Assembly: GCA_025667525.1 (NCBI GenBank)
Contig: CM046879.1
Location: forward strand, 361,726,639-361,790,638
Reading direction: 5' to 3'
Source: Glebionis coronaria
Lineage: Eukaryota > Streptophyta > Magnoliopsida > Asterales > Asteraceae
Length of the DNA: 64,000 nucleotides
Below are positions 1-10,282 of this stretch, in pieces (positions within the stretch are counted from its first letter, which is position 1; every line of letters starts with the position of its first letter). The position numbers and the translations under genes were made by a program. The notes beneath the pieces were generated by a model that was not told the DNA's origin, did no database searches, and saw nothing but the letters and a program-made list of their open reading frames with translations.

Positions 1-355
1 ATTTCGATCTAACATTCAAATATGAGATTCCGACAGGTTTGTTCAACATTCCGATAGGTGAAGTGTTATTCCGATAGAACAACATTCCGATGGTGTATTC
101 CGATGGATTGAGTTTTAAGTTCTAAATTTACTTGTTAAGTTTTTAATCATTTATGTTTTAATTTCTAGTAATTTTTAATTTAATTTTTAAAGCTTTATTT
201 TTACTCAACGACATTTTGATATTTACTTTTAGTTATAGATAACCAAACCTTTCTTATTTTTCCAACAAGAACGACTAAGTCGCACTAATTAACGGTATTC
301 AATTCGAAAAGATCGGTTTAACGAACTTTCATAACTAAGTAAAATCTAGTTATTA
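1..355 (+). repeat. Element A 5' LTR, 3' end only
   Basis: This matches the last 400 bases of the 3' LTR (about 21440-21837), from the ATTCCGA-rich stretch to the terminal TTATTA. About ten substitutions are visible, and one 48-base block (about 21599-21646) is missing here, so the two LTRs are close but not recent twins. The window opens inside this LTR. Confidence 0.9.
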
Positions 356-357
356 AA

Positions 358-375
358 TGGCGCCGTTGCCAGCTC
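358..375 (+). promoter_or_regulatory. Element A primer binding site (tRNA-Asp type)
   Basis: TGGCGCCGTTGCC begins two bases after the LTR end and matches the 3' end of plant tRNA-Asp, the usual primer of Athila elements. The last five bases of the full 18-base match have decayed (AGCTC in place of GGGGA). Confidence 0.88.
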
Positions 376-573
376 TTTTCATTAAGATTAATGGTTTTAA
401 GTGAGAGACGCGTTGGATTTTGGGATCCGTTCATTTTTTAACGTTATTTTCTTGCTTAAATTTTCAAAACAATCATAAAAATTTAAAAATTTTCAAAAAT
501 CCAAAAAATAGAAAAACATAAAAAAACAAAAAAGAATTTTCTTGTCTATCTTTCTTTTCTTTTGAAGGTGTGC
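376..573 (+). other. Element A untranslated leader
   Basis: This A-rich, largely unstructured leader shares the block GGGATCCGTTCATT with the leader of element C (near 10098). It ends in a pyrimidine-rich run just before the gag start. I see no gene here. Confidence 0.7.
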
Positions 574-2277
574 ATGCGTACTCGTGCTCGTAAGAAGAAA
601 GCAGCTCAAGCCGAAGTCATAATCCACCTATTGTCACCATGGACAATAAACCGATGATCGAGCTTTTTCAATCGCACGTAGAGGGCAACACCGATTCTAT
701 TGTCATACCCGAGATTGGAGCCAACAACTTTGAGCTCAAATAAGGCTTTATTCAAATGGTCTCTGCTCAACCATTCTTGGGGCATTCACTTGATGATCCT
801 CATGACCATATAAAAAGGTTTCTTCAACTCACCAATACGGTTAAGTACAATGCGGTTTCACAAGAAGTGATTCGCTTGCAACTTTTTCCTTTCTCCTTAG
901 AGGGACAAGCCCGGGATTGGCTTGATAAGGAACCGCTACAAAGTATTCTTACGTGGATGGATTTAGAGACCAAATTCATCAATTACTTTTTCCCACCCTC
1001 ACGTACTACCGCTTTGCGGAATGAAATCATTACCTTTGAAAAAAAGTACGGAGAGACATTTAGTGAATCTTGGGACCGTTTTAAGGAACTTTTAAGAAAG
1101 TGTCCACAACATGGTTTCACAAAAGTACATCAAATAAATACTTTTTACAATGGGTTAAGCATAAATGACCAAGATTCACTAAATAGTACCTCGCGGGGTA
1201 ACATTTTGGTTAAGTCTTCTAATGCTGCATGGGACATTATTGAGAATAAGTCTAGAGTGAAAACCAAGAGTGTTCGAACTAATTTGGCTAGTGCTAGTAC
1301 TAGTGAAGCTGACAAGAGAATTGATAAGCTTACTTCGCTTGTGGAATCGCTTGCTGTACAAACCGCCAACAATGCCAAACAAATCAATGCCCAAATTAAT
1401 GCTATGAGTCAATCCTGTGAAATATACGGGGGATCTCATTCATACACCGATTGTCTTTCGACTCATGACAATCCGGAAAATGTGTATGCCGCCAACGGTA
1501 ACTATTCCACGGGAGGCTATCAAGCACGTCCTCAAGGTGACCGAAATTTGCTCAGCTATCGCTCAAACAACTTTCTTTCACCAGCCGGTTTTCCACCTTA
1601 AAACCCAAACAACCTCAATCGCAACAATCAAAACCAACCTCGAGCTCCAAATCAATATCAAACCCAAAGAACCCATATCCAGCTCAAAGAAACAATCAAG
1701 TTCACCAACCACCCTCTTATCAACCACCTGCCTACCATGCTCTTCCTCCCACCCAACCCACCACATATAATCAAGAGGTTGACACTTACATGAGGACTAA
1801 TGATGCGATAGTGCAAAATCTTCAGCGGGAAATGGCCAACATGAAAGTAGATATGGTGAAACAAGGGAATGATCTTCGAGCCGATATACAAAACTCTTTG
1901 GCAAGTCAAACAAATGACTTAAGGAACATGATGGTTAGTTTCTTCCCAAGTAATCAAGCCTCTGGTTCGGGTTCTCTTCTGAGTAACACCGTTGCTAATC
2001 CTTAGGGGAGATGAATGCAATCACCACTCGAAGTGGAAAAGGTTTAAAGGAACCCGAGCTTCCTACACCTACACCGGTGATTGTGACAAAGGAAAACAAG
2101 TCCCTTTCTCCAATTCCTCCAACTTCTACTTCTCCAATTCCACCACCTTCTACTTCCACCCCTCCACCACCCAAGGATGTGAGTGAGAATTCCATTCTAA
2201 AGCCTTCATCTCGACCCAATATACCTTATCCCTCAAGGTTGATGAAAGAGAAATTGAAGAACAAGGATGATATTTAG
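574..2277 (+). pseudogene. gag: Element A gag (decayed)
   Basis: Gag is the capsid/nucleocapsid precursor of the particle. The start is placed at the ATG of an MRTR-type N terminus (574), because elements C and K open with similar M-x-T-R peptides. A frameshift falls between 574 and 639, and a TAA lies at 741. The capsid core is read from 756 to 1601 and includes the FxGHSxDDPHDHI and YFPPSRT-like motifs. The zinc knuckle near 1417-1455 keeps CEI-x-GG-x-H-x4-C, but the second cysteine is tyrosine (TAC), so zinc binding should be lost. TAA at 1599, further frame changes near 1790 and 2011, and TAG at 2275 break the rest, which is proline-rich. Several stops sit where C-to-T changes would produce them. 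Confidence 0.85.
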
Positions 2278-4919
2278 GTTTCTAACTTTCTCAAAATGTT
2301 TAGACAACTGAATTTCAATATCTCCTTTGCTCAGGCTCTCGCTCACATGCCCAAATATGCTAAAATGTTTAAAGATCTTCTCAGTGATAAGGAGAAACTT
2401 CTTGACATCGCTCAGACCCAACTTAATGAGAATTTCCCTGTGGTGCTCTTAAGGAAATTACCCACCAAACTTGGTGATCCGGATCGTTTTCTCATTCCTT
2501 GCAACTTCCCCGGGGTATAGAATTGTATGGCCCTAGCCGATCTAGGTGCTAGTATAAACTTAATGCCTTTAAGCATTTGGAAACAATTGTCTCTACCCGA
2601 GCTATTCCTCACACGAATGACTTTGGAATTAGCTAACCGTACGGTTGCTTATCCAATGATGATATCCGAAGATGTCTTCGTCGGTGTCGACAAATTCACC
2701 TTTCCGGCGGATTTTGTTGTCCTTGACTACGAGATGGACCCCCGTGTTCCATTAATCGTTAGACGTCCATTCGTGAGGACCGGTCTCACTCTCATTGATG
2801 TTGCCTCGGGCGAATTAATCATGAGAGTTGGTGACGATAAAATCGTCTTCAACATGGGTAAACTTTCTAAGCAGCCTTCTGAAAACGAGAGTGTTAATTT
2901 CATTGACGTTCTTTATGAGGCTTGTGAAGAACATTTCAAAGACGCTTGTAAAAGTGGTTCTTCATCTCTTCCCATTGTTGAGACCGCTGCCTCTATTGCT
3001 CCATCACTAACTCCATTTGGAGAAAGTGATTTCATCTTGAAATAATTTGAAGCAACTTTGGGAGATGTGGACTTGCAATATGACGATTCTCCCTCCAATT
3101 GGGATGAAGACATTCGTACCATTGAGAAACATCTCAATGAAGACCATATTTCTCCACCATCTCCTAAGGATATCTCTATCGATGAATCGAATTTGACTAC
3201 GCCTTCCATCGACAATCCTCCGGATTTAGAGCTTAAGGACCTACCTTCTCATCTCGAGTGTGTTTTCCTTGAAGACAACAAGAAGTCACCCGTCATCATC
3301 GCAGACTTGAAAGAGGAAGAAAAATCCCGACTTATCACCGTGCTGAAGAATCATAAGAAAGCGATTGCTTGGAAAATCTCCGATATTCGTGGAATTGATC
3401 CTCACTTTTGCACACATAAAATTCTCATGGAGGACGTCTTTAAACCCACTATTCAAAACCAAAGAAGGGTGAATCCCAAGATCCATGACGTTATCAAAAA
3501 AGAGGTTATCAAACTTCTTGATGCGGGAATGATCTACCCTATCTCGGATTCACCATGGGTTAGTCCGGTCCACTGTGTGCCTAAGACAAGCGGAATCACC
3601 GTTGTGCCCAATGAAAACAACGAGTTGATTCCTACTTGTCTCGTTAGAGGGTGGAGAGTTCGTATAGACTATCGCAAACTTAATGATGCTACGAGAAAGG
3701 ATCATTTTCCCCTTCCTTTCATGGACCAAATGCTTGAACGTCTAGCGGGTAATGACTATTACTGCTTTTTAGACGGTTTCTCCGGGTATTTTCAAATTCC
3801 TATCGATCCTAAAGACCAAGAGAAAACCACATTCACTTGTCCTTATGGAAAATCTTCTTATAAAGAATGCCTTTCGGCTTATGCAATGCTCCTGGGACAT
3901 TCCAAAGGTGTATGATGGCTATCTTCCATGACATGGTTGAAGAAACTATGGAAGTCTTCATGGATGATTTCTCGGTCTATGGTGATTCTTTCTCTCATTG
4001 CCTTGCAAATTTGGAACGCATGGTTAAGCGATGTGAAGACACTCGCCTTGTTCTAAATTGGGAAAAATGCCATATCATGGTAAAAGAAGGCATTGTGCTT
4101 GGACATAAAATCTCAAAAGCCGGTCTTGAAGTGGATCGTGCTAAAGTGGATGTCATAGCCAAATTACCTCCTCCTTCAACCGTAAAGGGTGTGAGAAGTT
4201 TCCTTGGTCATGCGGGCTTCTATCGTCGATTCATTGAAGATTTTTCTAAAACCGCTCGCCCGATGACCCACCTCATGGAAAAAGATACTCCTTTTATCTT
4301 TTCTAAAGAGTGTATTGAATCCTTCAATCTTCTCAAGGACAAGCTAACTAAGGCACCGATCTTGGTTACCCCCAATTGGGAGCTACCTTTTGAATTGATG
4401 TGCGATGCTAGCGACTTTGCTATTGGAGCGGTTTTGGGCCAAAGAGTGAACAAACACTTCCAACCAATCCATTATGCTAGCAAGACAATGACGGGGGCCC
4501 AATTGCATTATACCACGACCGAAAAAGAGCTTTTAGCTGTCGTGTATGCCTTTGAGAAATTCCGCCCCTATCTTGTCCTTTCCAGCACAATCGTGTACAC
4601 TGATTATTTCGCGTTGAAGTACTTGTTGAATAAGCAAGATTCTAAACCAAGACTTCTTCGTTGGGTTTTGGTCCTTCAAGAATTTAAAATTGAAATTCGT
4701 GAAAAGAAGGGAGCCGAAAACCTAGCCACTGATCATCTAAGTAGACTTGAGGATCCTTATCAAGGGGATCATCCGACTCAAGAGATCAATGACTCTTTTC
4801 TCCTTGAGGCCTTAATGTCTATAAATTCCAATCTTGATGACACCCCGTGGTTTGCAGACATTTCAAACTACTTAGAGGGTGGTATCCTCATCGAAGGGTT
4901 AACATCCCAGCAAAAGAAG
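2278..4919 (+). pseudogene. pol: Element A protease, reverse transcriptase and RNase H (decayed)
   Basis: This is the pol part before integrase. The aspartic protease has the DLGAS active site near 2536 within LADLGASINLMP. TAG at 2518 and TAA at 3043 interrupt the same frame. RT runs from about 3480; its catalytic FMDD lies at 3957-3968. A frameshift of one or two bases near 3860-3900 separates the fingers from the palm. RNase H follows with CDAS (about 4399), a TTEKELLAV helix and a TDY motif where TDH is usual. The reading frame is cut at 4919 by element B and resumes at 7809. Confidence 0.88.
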
Positions 4920-5493
4920 TGTTGAATCCAAGATCGTTAGACTCAAACAGTCGAAACCGTTTTATCTAGGTTGTCAATTGTATATGTGATGAACACAGCG
5001 GAATAATACAATTAACATGAACAAGATGTTTAACAAGATGAACAATTCCCAAAAGAGAGTTCGTATTAAATGATTAACACAAACTACTCTAGGTGTGTGT
5101 ACATTGAATCCCACACCTAGAGATCAAACAAGCAGTAGGTTACATTTTGTGTATTGGAAGTAGTGAATAAAACCTATGCCTGGTGGTTCCTTTTATAACT
5201 CAAGGAACCCAGGGATACATGGAAACTAAATAAAGTAATAATGACTAAATCAAAACTGACTTATTCATTCTTATCCTGTGTTGACCAAATCTTCATACTT
5301 ATCACTAGCAGTGGGAAGTACACTAGCAGGGACAAGTACTCCAGCAGGGGGAACTTGCTCTAGCAGGGGATAGTACTCCAGCAGGGGGAACTCCAGCAGG
5401 GGAATCTCAGCAGTGGGAATTCTAGCAGTGATAATGTCCTATTTGGTCCTTCTTGTTTCCATAGTGTTTGACTCATCAACTTTTGACCCAACA
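4920..5493 (-). repeat. Element B 3' LTR
   Basis: This is a copy of 7232-7803 with only a handful of differences. It carries the same motif cluster at 5308-5438. Confidence 0.92.
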
Positions 5494-5505
5494 ATCTTCC
5501 CCTAG
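5494..5505 (-). promoter_or_regulatory. Element B polypurine tract
   Basis: On the minus strand CTAGGGGAAGAT abuts the 3' LTR and would prime plus-strand DNA synthesis. The AGGA-loop hairpin seen before the PPTs of the Ty3 elements here is absent. Confidence 0.85.
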
Positions 5506-7218
5506 TTGATGATGTCAAAACACTTCCCCTTAAACATACAACATCAAAGATCAACAGGCTAAACATTCTTGTAGACAACTTCCCCTTTTTGACATGATCA
5601 AATAGGGGTCTTCTATGTGAACAACCTTGATTTTCAACTACTCCTAACCAATATCATACATCAAACCCAAGTATTCTACCTTTCAAAACACCCTCCATGA
5701 CGCACATAGGTCAGACTCCTAATAAAAAATGATTTTGAGCAGTAGATACTCTCATTAGTTGTAGTAATACCAATGAGTAATAGCAAAAATCTTCACCTTG
5801 ATGTCATATGTGAATGACTAACACTTTATCAAATAAGCTTCCCCTTAAAGTATGCTAGTCATTGATGAATCTTCAATTCTGTAGGCTTTGAAAGTAATAA
5901 TCATAAGCGAAGAAAATTCAGTATCACCTATTTGATGTAGTAGTAGAAACATCCGAATCTGTGTATTATACCATGTAATATCCACATAACAGCGAACGTA
6001 TACATCTCAGAATGTATAGGGAGTGGATAAGGCTCTTGACAAAAACCAATCTCTTAGCAAATATGAGCATAGAGCAACCTAAGAAAAATCTCATACCTTT
6101 GCGTATTTTTGTCAATGCATCATTACGGAATAAAGCATGAATAAAACACATACTCAACTAATTATACTTCATCTTCAAATAGCCAATAGTCAATTACCTT
6201 CATGACTATGTAAACAATCAATATGAAAGCCTTTTATACCTTTAAAACCAGTTGCTGTGAATATACCAAACTCCAAAACCTTGCTGTCCCAAAACTCATA
6301 TCTGACAGCAGGGGGAACTTTCAAAAACAGTGGGAATCTATTAATGAAAGCAGGGGGATCTATAGAAGGCAGGGGTCGCAGCAGGGGCTTCTTTTAGTGA
6401 AAGCAGGGGGAATATTTTTCAAAAGCAGAGGGAACTCTACTGTGAGTGCACTTTATCTGCTATATCAGTTGTTGCATTGTCTTCTGCCTGGGATCACTGA
6501 TATAATAAACAAAGCCTTTGAAAGTATTGAAAACAATACTACCTTGACCCTTCTTGTGTGAATACATACCTTTATTTCGTGTGAACACAAAATATAAGGA
6601 AGCATTCATTCTCTGTTATCAATACAGTGCACAGTTGTTCCACTTTCTTCTTTATTGTCCCACGTAAACCCCGACTTTCGACCAATCAATTGTTACATGA
6701 GTAAACAAATCTAATGCAGCCATTATTGACCATGGCTTTGACCATGGAATAAGTACAAATATATTAGTCCACGTAACAACAATTGACTAATCCAAAGTTT
6801 GATATCACCATTGCCTCATATTTTTACACGTCAATTTCCTATGAACAAAGCACCCACCGAAAATGGTCTGGGACCACAAGAAACACTTCACGTGTAGTAT
6901 AAGACCAATGGGACCCATTAATTAATGTTGTAGCATTATTAAAATCACATTCACTTTTCCATCTCAATTCACAATTAAGATCATCGAGAGTGAAGAACGT
7001 GAATGAATTTTTTTTTTTCTACCGAATAATAAGTCTACCCACGAATATGGACAGAAAACATTACGAGCAACCAACAGAGACCTTCCATAACAACTTAATC
7101 ACCCGCCAATAATTTTAGGGCTTTGAGAAATTGACCCTCTCAGTAAACCCTAAACATCATGATCTTCACAGCAACAAAATTAAACATCTTGATTCTCCTA
7201 GATATCGAGAGCCACCCG
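5506..7218. other. Element B non-coding interior
   Basis: The interior is 1.7 kb without a recognisable protein. The only longer open frame (6223-6561) overlaps a cluster of about seven AGCAGGGGG-type motifs at 6305-6435, and its composition gives no sign of coding. Those motifs repeat the LTR cluster, so the interior probably holds cis-acting sequence only. Confidence 0.7.
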
Positions 7219-7230
7219 CTCTGATACCAC
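7219..7230 (-). promoter_or_regulatory. Element B primer binding site (initiator tRNA-Met)
   Basis: On the minus strand TGGTATCAGAGC lies two bases inside the 5' LTR. This is the standard plant copia primer site and it fixes the orientation of the element. Confidence 0.92.
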
Positions 7231-7231
7231 T

Positions 7232-7803
7232 TTTTGAATCCAAGATCTTTAGACTCAAACAGTCGAAACCGTTTTATCTAGGTTGTCAATTGTATATGTG
7301 ATGAACACAGCGGAATAATACAATTAACATGAACAAGATGTTTAACAAGATGAACAATTCCCAAAAGAGTTTGTATTATGTGATTAACACAAACTACTCT
7401 AGGTGTGTGTACATTGAATCCCACACCTAGAGATCAAACAAGCAGTAGGTTACATTTTGTGTATTGGAAGTAGTGAATAAAACCTATGCCTGGTGGTTCC
7501 TTTTATAACTCAAGGAACCCAGGGATACATGGAAACTAAATAAAGTAATAATGACTAAATCAAAACTGACTTATTCATTCTTATCCTGTGTTGACCAAAT
7601 CTTCATACTTATCACTAGCAGTGGGAAGTACACTAGCAGGGACAAGTACTCCAGCAGGGGGAACTTGCTCTAGCAGGGGATAGTACTCCAGCAGGGGGAA
7701 CTCCAGCAGGGGAATCTCAGCAGTGGGAATTCTAGCAGTGATAATGTCCTATTTGGTCCTTCTTGTTTCCATAGTGTTTGACTCATCAACTTTTGACCCA
7801 ACA
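7232..7803 (-). repeat. Element B 5' LTR
   Basis: On the minus strand it begins TGTTGGGTC and ends next to the PBS. A TATA box (TTATAAAAGG, minus, about 7498-7508) lies roughly 300 bases in. Upstream of it, at 7614-7742, is a cluster of about nine AGCAG(G/T)GGGAA motifs (plus-strand reading) in the U3 position where enhancers would sit. The terminal CA has become AA. Confidence 0.9.
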
Positions 7804-7808
7804 AGAAG

Positions 7809-8204
7809 AAGTTCTTTAAAGATATTAAGACTTACTTTTGGGATGACCCTTATCTCTTCAAACAATGTGCTGATCTAATTATTCGCCGATGTGTTGATGG
7901 ACCCGCAGCTTTAGAAATTCTCGAAGCTTGCCATAAAGGACCCACCGGTGGTCATTTTGGTCCAAATTACACCGCGAAGAAAGTATTCGACTCTGGATTC
8001 TATTGGCCCACCATTTACCGTGACGCTCACGAAATGGTTAAACGCTGTGACGCTTGCCAACGCCAAGGCAAGATCACAAACAAAGATGAGATGCCTCAAA
8101 ATTTCATACAAGAATGTGAAATCTTTGATGTATGGAGTATCGACTTTATAGGGCCATTTCCATCATCTAAAGGGAACAAGTACATCCTCGTAGCCGTTGA
8201 CTAC
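7809..8204 (+). pseudogene. pol: Element A integrase, N-terminal part
   Basis: This continues the pol frame of A after B. It shows the H-H-C-C zinc-binding pattern (two histidines around CHKG and GGHFG, then CDACQRQG) and the first catalytic aspartate in [10 protein letters not shown]. The frame is open up to 8204, where element C is inserted in the codons after AVDY; the rest of integrase is at 17277-18092. Confidence 0.88.
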
Positions 8205-8654
8205 TGATAGGTGTGTAAACATCCATCTTTTTTACCACTTAAGTACAATAATAACCAAGCCAAAACGTGTATTTTATGTCGTAAATGTCGGAATTATGCG
8301 TGGTTTGTGTTTTTGTTGTGATTTAGGACGAAAATGTGAAAAGGGGAGAAAACACGGGCATTCACGGGCTTTTATCAAAGAAAAAGACAAAAGACGAAGT
8401 CAAGAAATCAAGAGTGCAAAAAGAACGGATGTCCAAGACCAATTCTGAAGATTTATCGAACAAAAAGTCAAAAGACGGAAGTTTACTAAAAGTCGAAGAA
8501 ATCAAGTCTAATTTATTGAAGAAATTACAAGACGAGTTTATTAATCCCGAGACAAAGTCAAAAGTCGAAATTTAAGAAGATTAAGGACTAATCAAGCAAT
8601 TAAAGAAAGAAGAAAGAGGGGAGGAAGCTTCCACTAAGCACCTCCCTAATCCAC

Positions 8655-8662
8655 TATAAATA
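8655..8662 (+). promoter_or_regulatory. Element C TATA box
   Basis: TATAAATA lies after the purine-rich U3 stretch and is kept in the 3' LTR (15920-15928), in the 3' LTR of A (20577-20584) and in the LTR of I, which points to a real core promoter. Confidence 0.75.
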
Positions 8663-9092
8663 AGATCCTTAGTCTTTCATTTTTTTTTGGCTAAGTGTGA
8701 CAATTAGCTCTTCCATTTTAATTACTTGCTCTTTAAATACATGTCATTTATTTAATTGTCTTGCGCCTTAAATTCATTTAATTTCAAGTAAGTTTTCTTT
8801 TAATTATTGTTAATCTTTACTTTTATTGTTTATCTCTTATCTACCTTTCTTGTTTGATCTTAATCTTTATGCTTATTGTTCATGTTTATGTTCTTTAAAT
8901 TTTACTGATTTAATCAAGTGGGTTTTGATTATTGTGGTTATTATTGTTAGTTTTATTGAATTGGTTTGTTTGATTATCATTAGTTGATCATTTGTGGTTA
9001 GTCTTGCTTAATCTTTTGGTTGATTTTGATTAGATTAGATTAGATTCGTGTTATTTGTTTCCCGTGTTCTTCGCTACTGTTCTTTTCCAGGT

Positions 9093-9612
9093 TATTCCGG
9101 ATCAACGCCAAACATTCCGGATCAAGGTTTTGTTGAGAATATTCCGAATCAGTAGAATATTCCGGATCAGTGGATATTCTGAATAAAGCTAATATTCCAG
9201 ATCAAGCTTATATTCCGAGTGAAGGATTTATTCCGGATAAGTGACATATTCCGGATGAACCATTATTCCGAGTGAAGCATATATTCAGAACAAAGGCTTT
9301 AGTCTTTAATATTCCGGATCAGCAACAATATTCCGGATCAGCTGTTTGTTCTGAATCAAGGGTCTTCATTCGGAATATCATATATTCCGGATCAAGTGCA
9401 TTCATTCGGAATAGTAAATATTCCGAGTCAAGGTCGTTTATTCGGAATAATCAATTATTCCGAGTGAAGCTTTTATTCCGAATAAAGAGTTATTTCGGAT
9501 GAGACATTTGTTCTGAATGAAGTAATATTCCAAGTGAAGAAGAATCATTCCGAACGAAGGTGACATTCCGGATGAGTGATTATTCCGAATGAGGGTATTT
9601 TCCGAATGATCT
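9093..9612. repeat. Array of ATTCCG/CGGAAT motifs in element C 5' LTR
   Basis: About twenty copies of ATTCCG or CGGAAT lie at irregular 15-35 base spacing, usually extended to ATTCCGGATCA or ATTCCGAATGA. The same array is in the 3' LTR (16360-16845), in the LTR of I (52718-53190, inverted) and, in a different form, in the LTR of A (21340-21540). Confidence 0.88.
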
Positions 9613-10030
9613 GTTTTCAGGTTCTTTTAAGTTTCTGTTTTTAAGTTTGAATTTTTAAGCTTTATTTTTCCCGCCTTTTTCTTTAGTCACACTTTAAGTT
9701 TACTTGCCTTAGATTTATTTTAAGCCCTGCCTTAGTTTAAGTTTTAGGTGCGTTTTAAGTTTGCCTTTAGGATAGTTTTAAGTTTGCGTTATTTACTTTT
9801 AGTGCCTTTTAACTTTTCCTCACGCTTTAAATTCTCGCCATTTATTTTAACTTAGAGTTAGATTTAAATTACAGCCATTTACTTTAATAGTTTTTGCACC
9901 TTTTATATACTACAACGACACAACATTTGTTTCCACCAAAGACAGCTGAGTCGCATAGTTAACCAGTTATCAATTCGAAGAGACTGGAACAACGATAATT
10001 TTCTTACTAGGTAAAATCCAGTTATCAAAT

Positions 10031-10048
10031 TGGCGCCGCTGCCGACTC
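10031..10048 (+). promoter_or_regulatory. Element C primer binding site (tRNA-Asp type)
   Basis: TGGCGCCGCTGCCGACTC begins three bases after the LTR end. It matches the tRNA-Asp primer site with a few substitutions in the second half. Confidence 0.87.
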
Positions 10049-10282
10049 TTTTCGTCAAGATTAACGGTTTTCTGTGAGAGACGTGTTGCTTTTTGGGATC
10101 CGTTCATTCGTGAGCGTTATTTTTCTTGCTTAAAAATTTTCAAAAAATCCATAAAAATTAAAAATTGTTAAAAATCCATAAAAATAAAAAAATTTCAAAA
10201 ATCCAAAAAGATTTTATTTTCTTCATAGTGTATATATATTCTCTTTGTGTTTGGTATTGTTTTCTTTTGCTTTCGCAGGTGT
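10049..10282 (+). other. Element C untranslated leader
   Basis: The leader is A-rich and shares GGGATCCGTTCATT with element A. It ends in a pyrimidine run and CAG directly before the gag start, which resembles a splice acceptor, but I find no convincing donor. Confidence 0.6.

Larger units (their letters stand above)
4920..7803 (-). mobile_element. Element B: small non-coding copia-type LTR element
   Basis: Two near-identical LTRs (572 and 574 bases) flank 1.74 kb that holds no credible ORF. On the minus strand the order is 5' LTR, initiator tRNA-Met PBS, internal DNA, PPT, 3' LTR. The ends are TG and CA, and the 5-base duplication AGAAG (4915-4919 and 7804-7808) interrupts the pol frame of A exactly. 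With no gag or pol it must be mobilised by another copia element, and its size and lack of coding place it with TRIM/LARD-like elements. Few LTR differences (for example around 5062 and 7374) mark it as one of the youngest insertions. Confidence 0.93.
8205..10027 (+). repeat. Element C 5' LTR
   Basis: U3 begins with a hairpin (8206-8227: GATAGGTGT, loop GTAA, ACATCCATC). A purine-rich stretch (8336-8570) precedes a TATA box, and an array of ATTCCG-type motifs occupies 9093-9612. The LTR ends TTATCA next to the PBS. Differences from the 3' LTR are scattered, roughly a few percent by eye. Confidence 0.93.

Noticed and set aside
6223..6561. 112-codon open frame in element B
   Set aside because: It overlaps the AGCAGGGG motif cluster, has low-complexity composition and no family resemblance.
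8336..8575. Lysine-rich open frame inside the C LTR, also readable at 15601-15840 and in part in A (20265-20615)
   Set aside because: It is a purine-rich U3 stretch. The frame is broken by an indel in element I and runs into stops elsewhere, and replacements look unconstrained.
9093..9612. CRISPR-like array of ATTCCG repeats
   Set aside because: Units are short and irregularly spaced and occur on both strands inside a plant LTR; this is not a CRISPR array.
10100..10282. Intron in the leader of C (and A) ending at CAG before gag
   Set aside because: The acceptor-like end is good, but no convincing donor is present and relatives A and K do not share it clearly.
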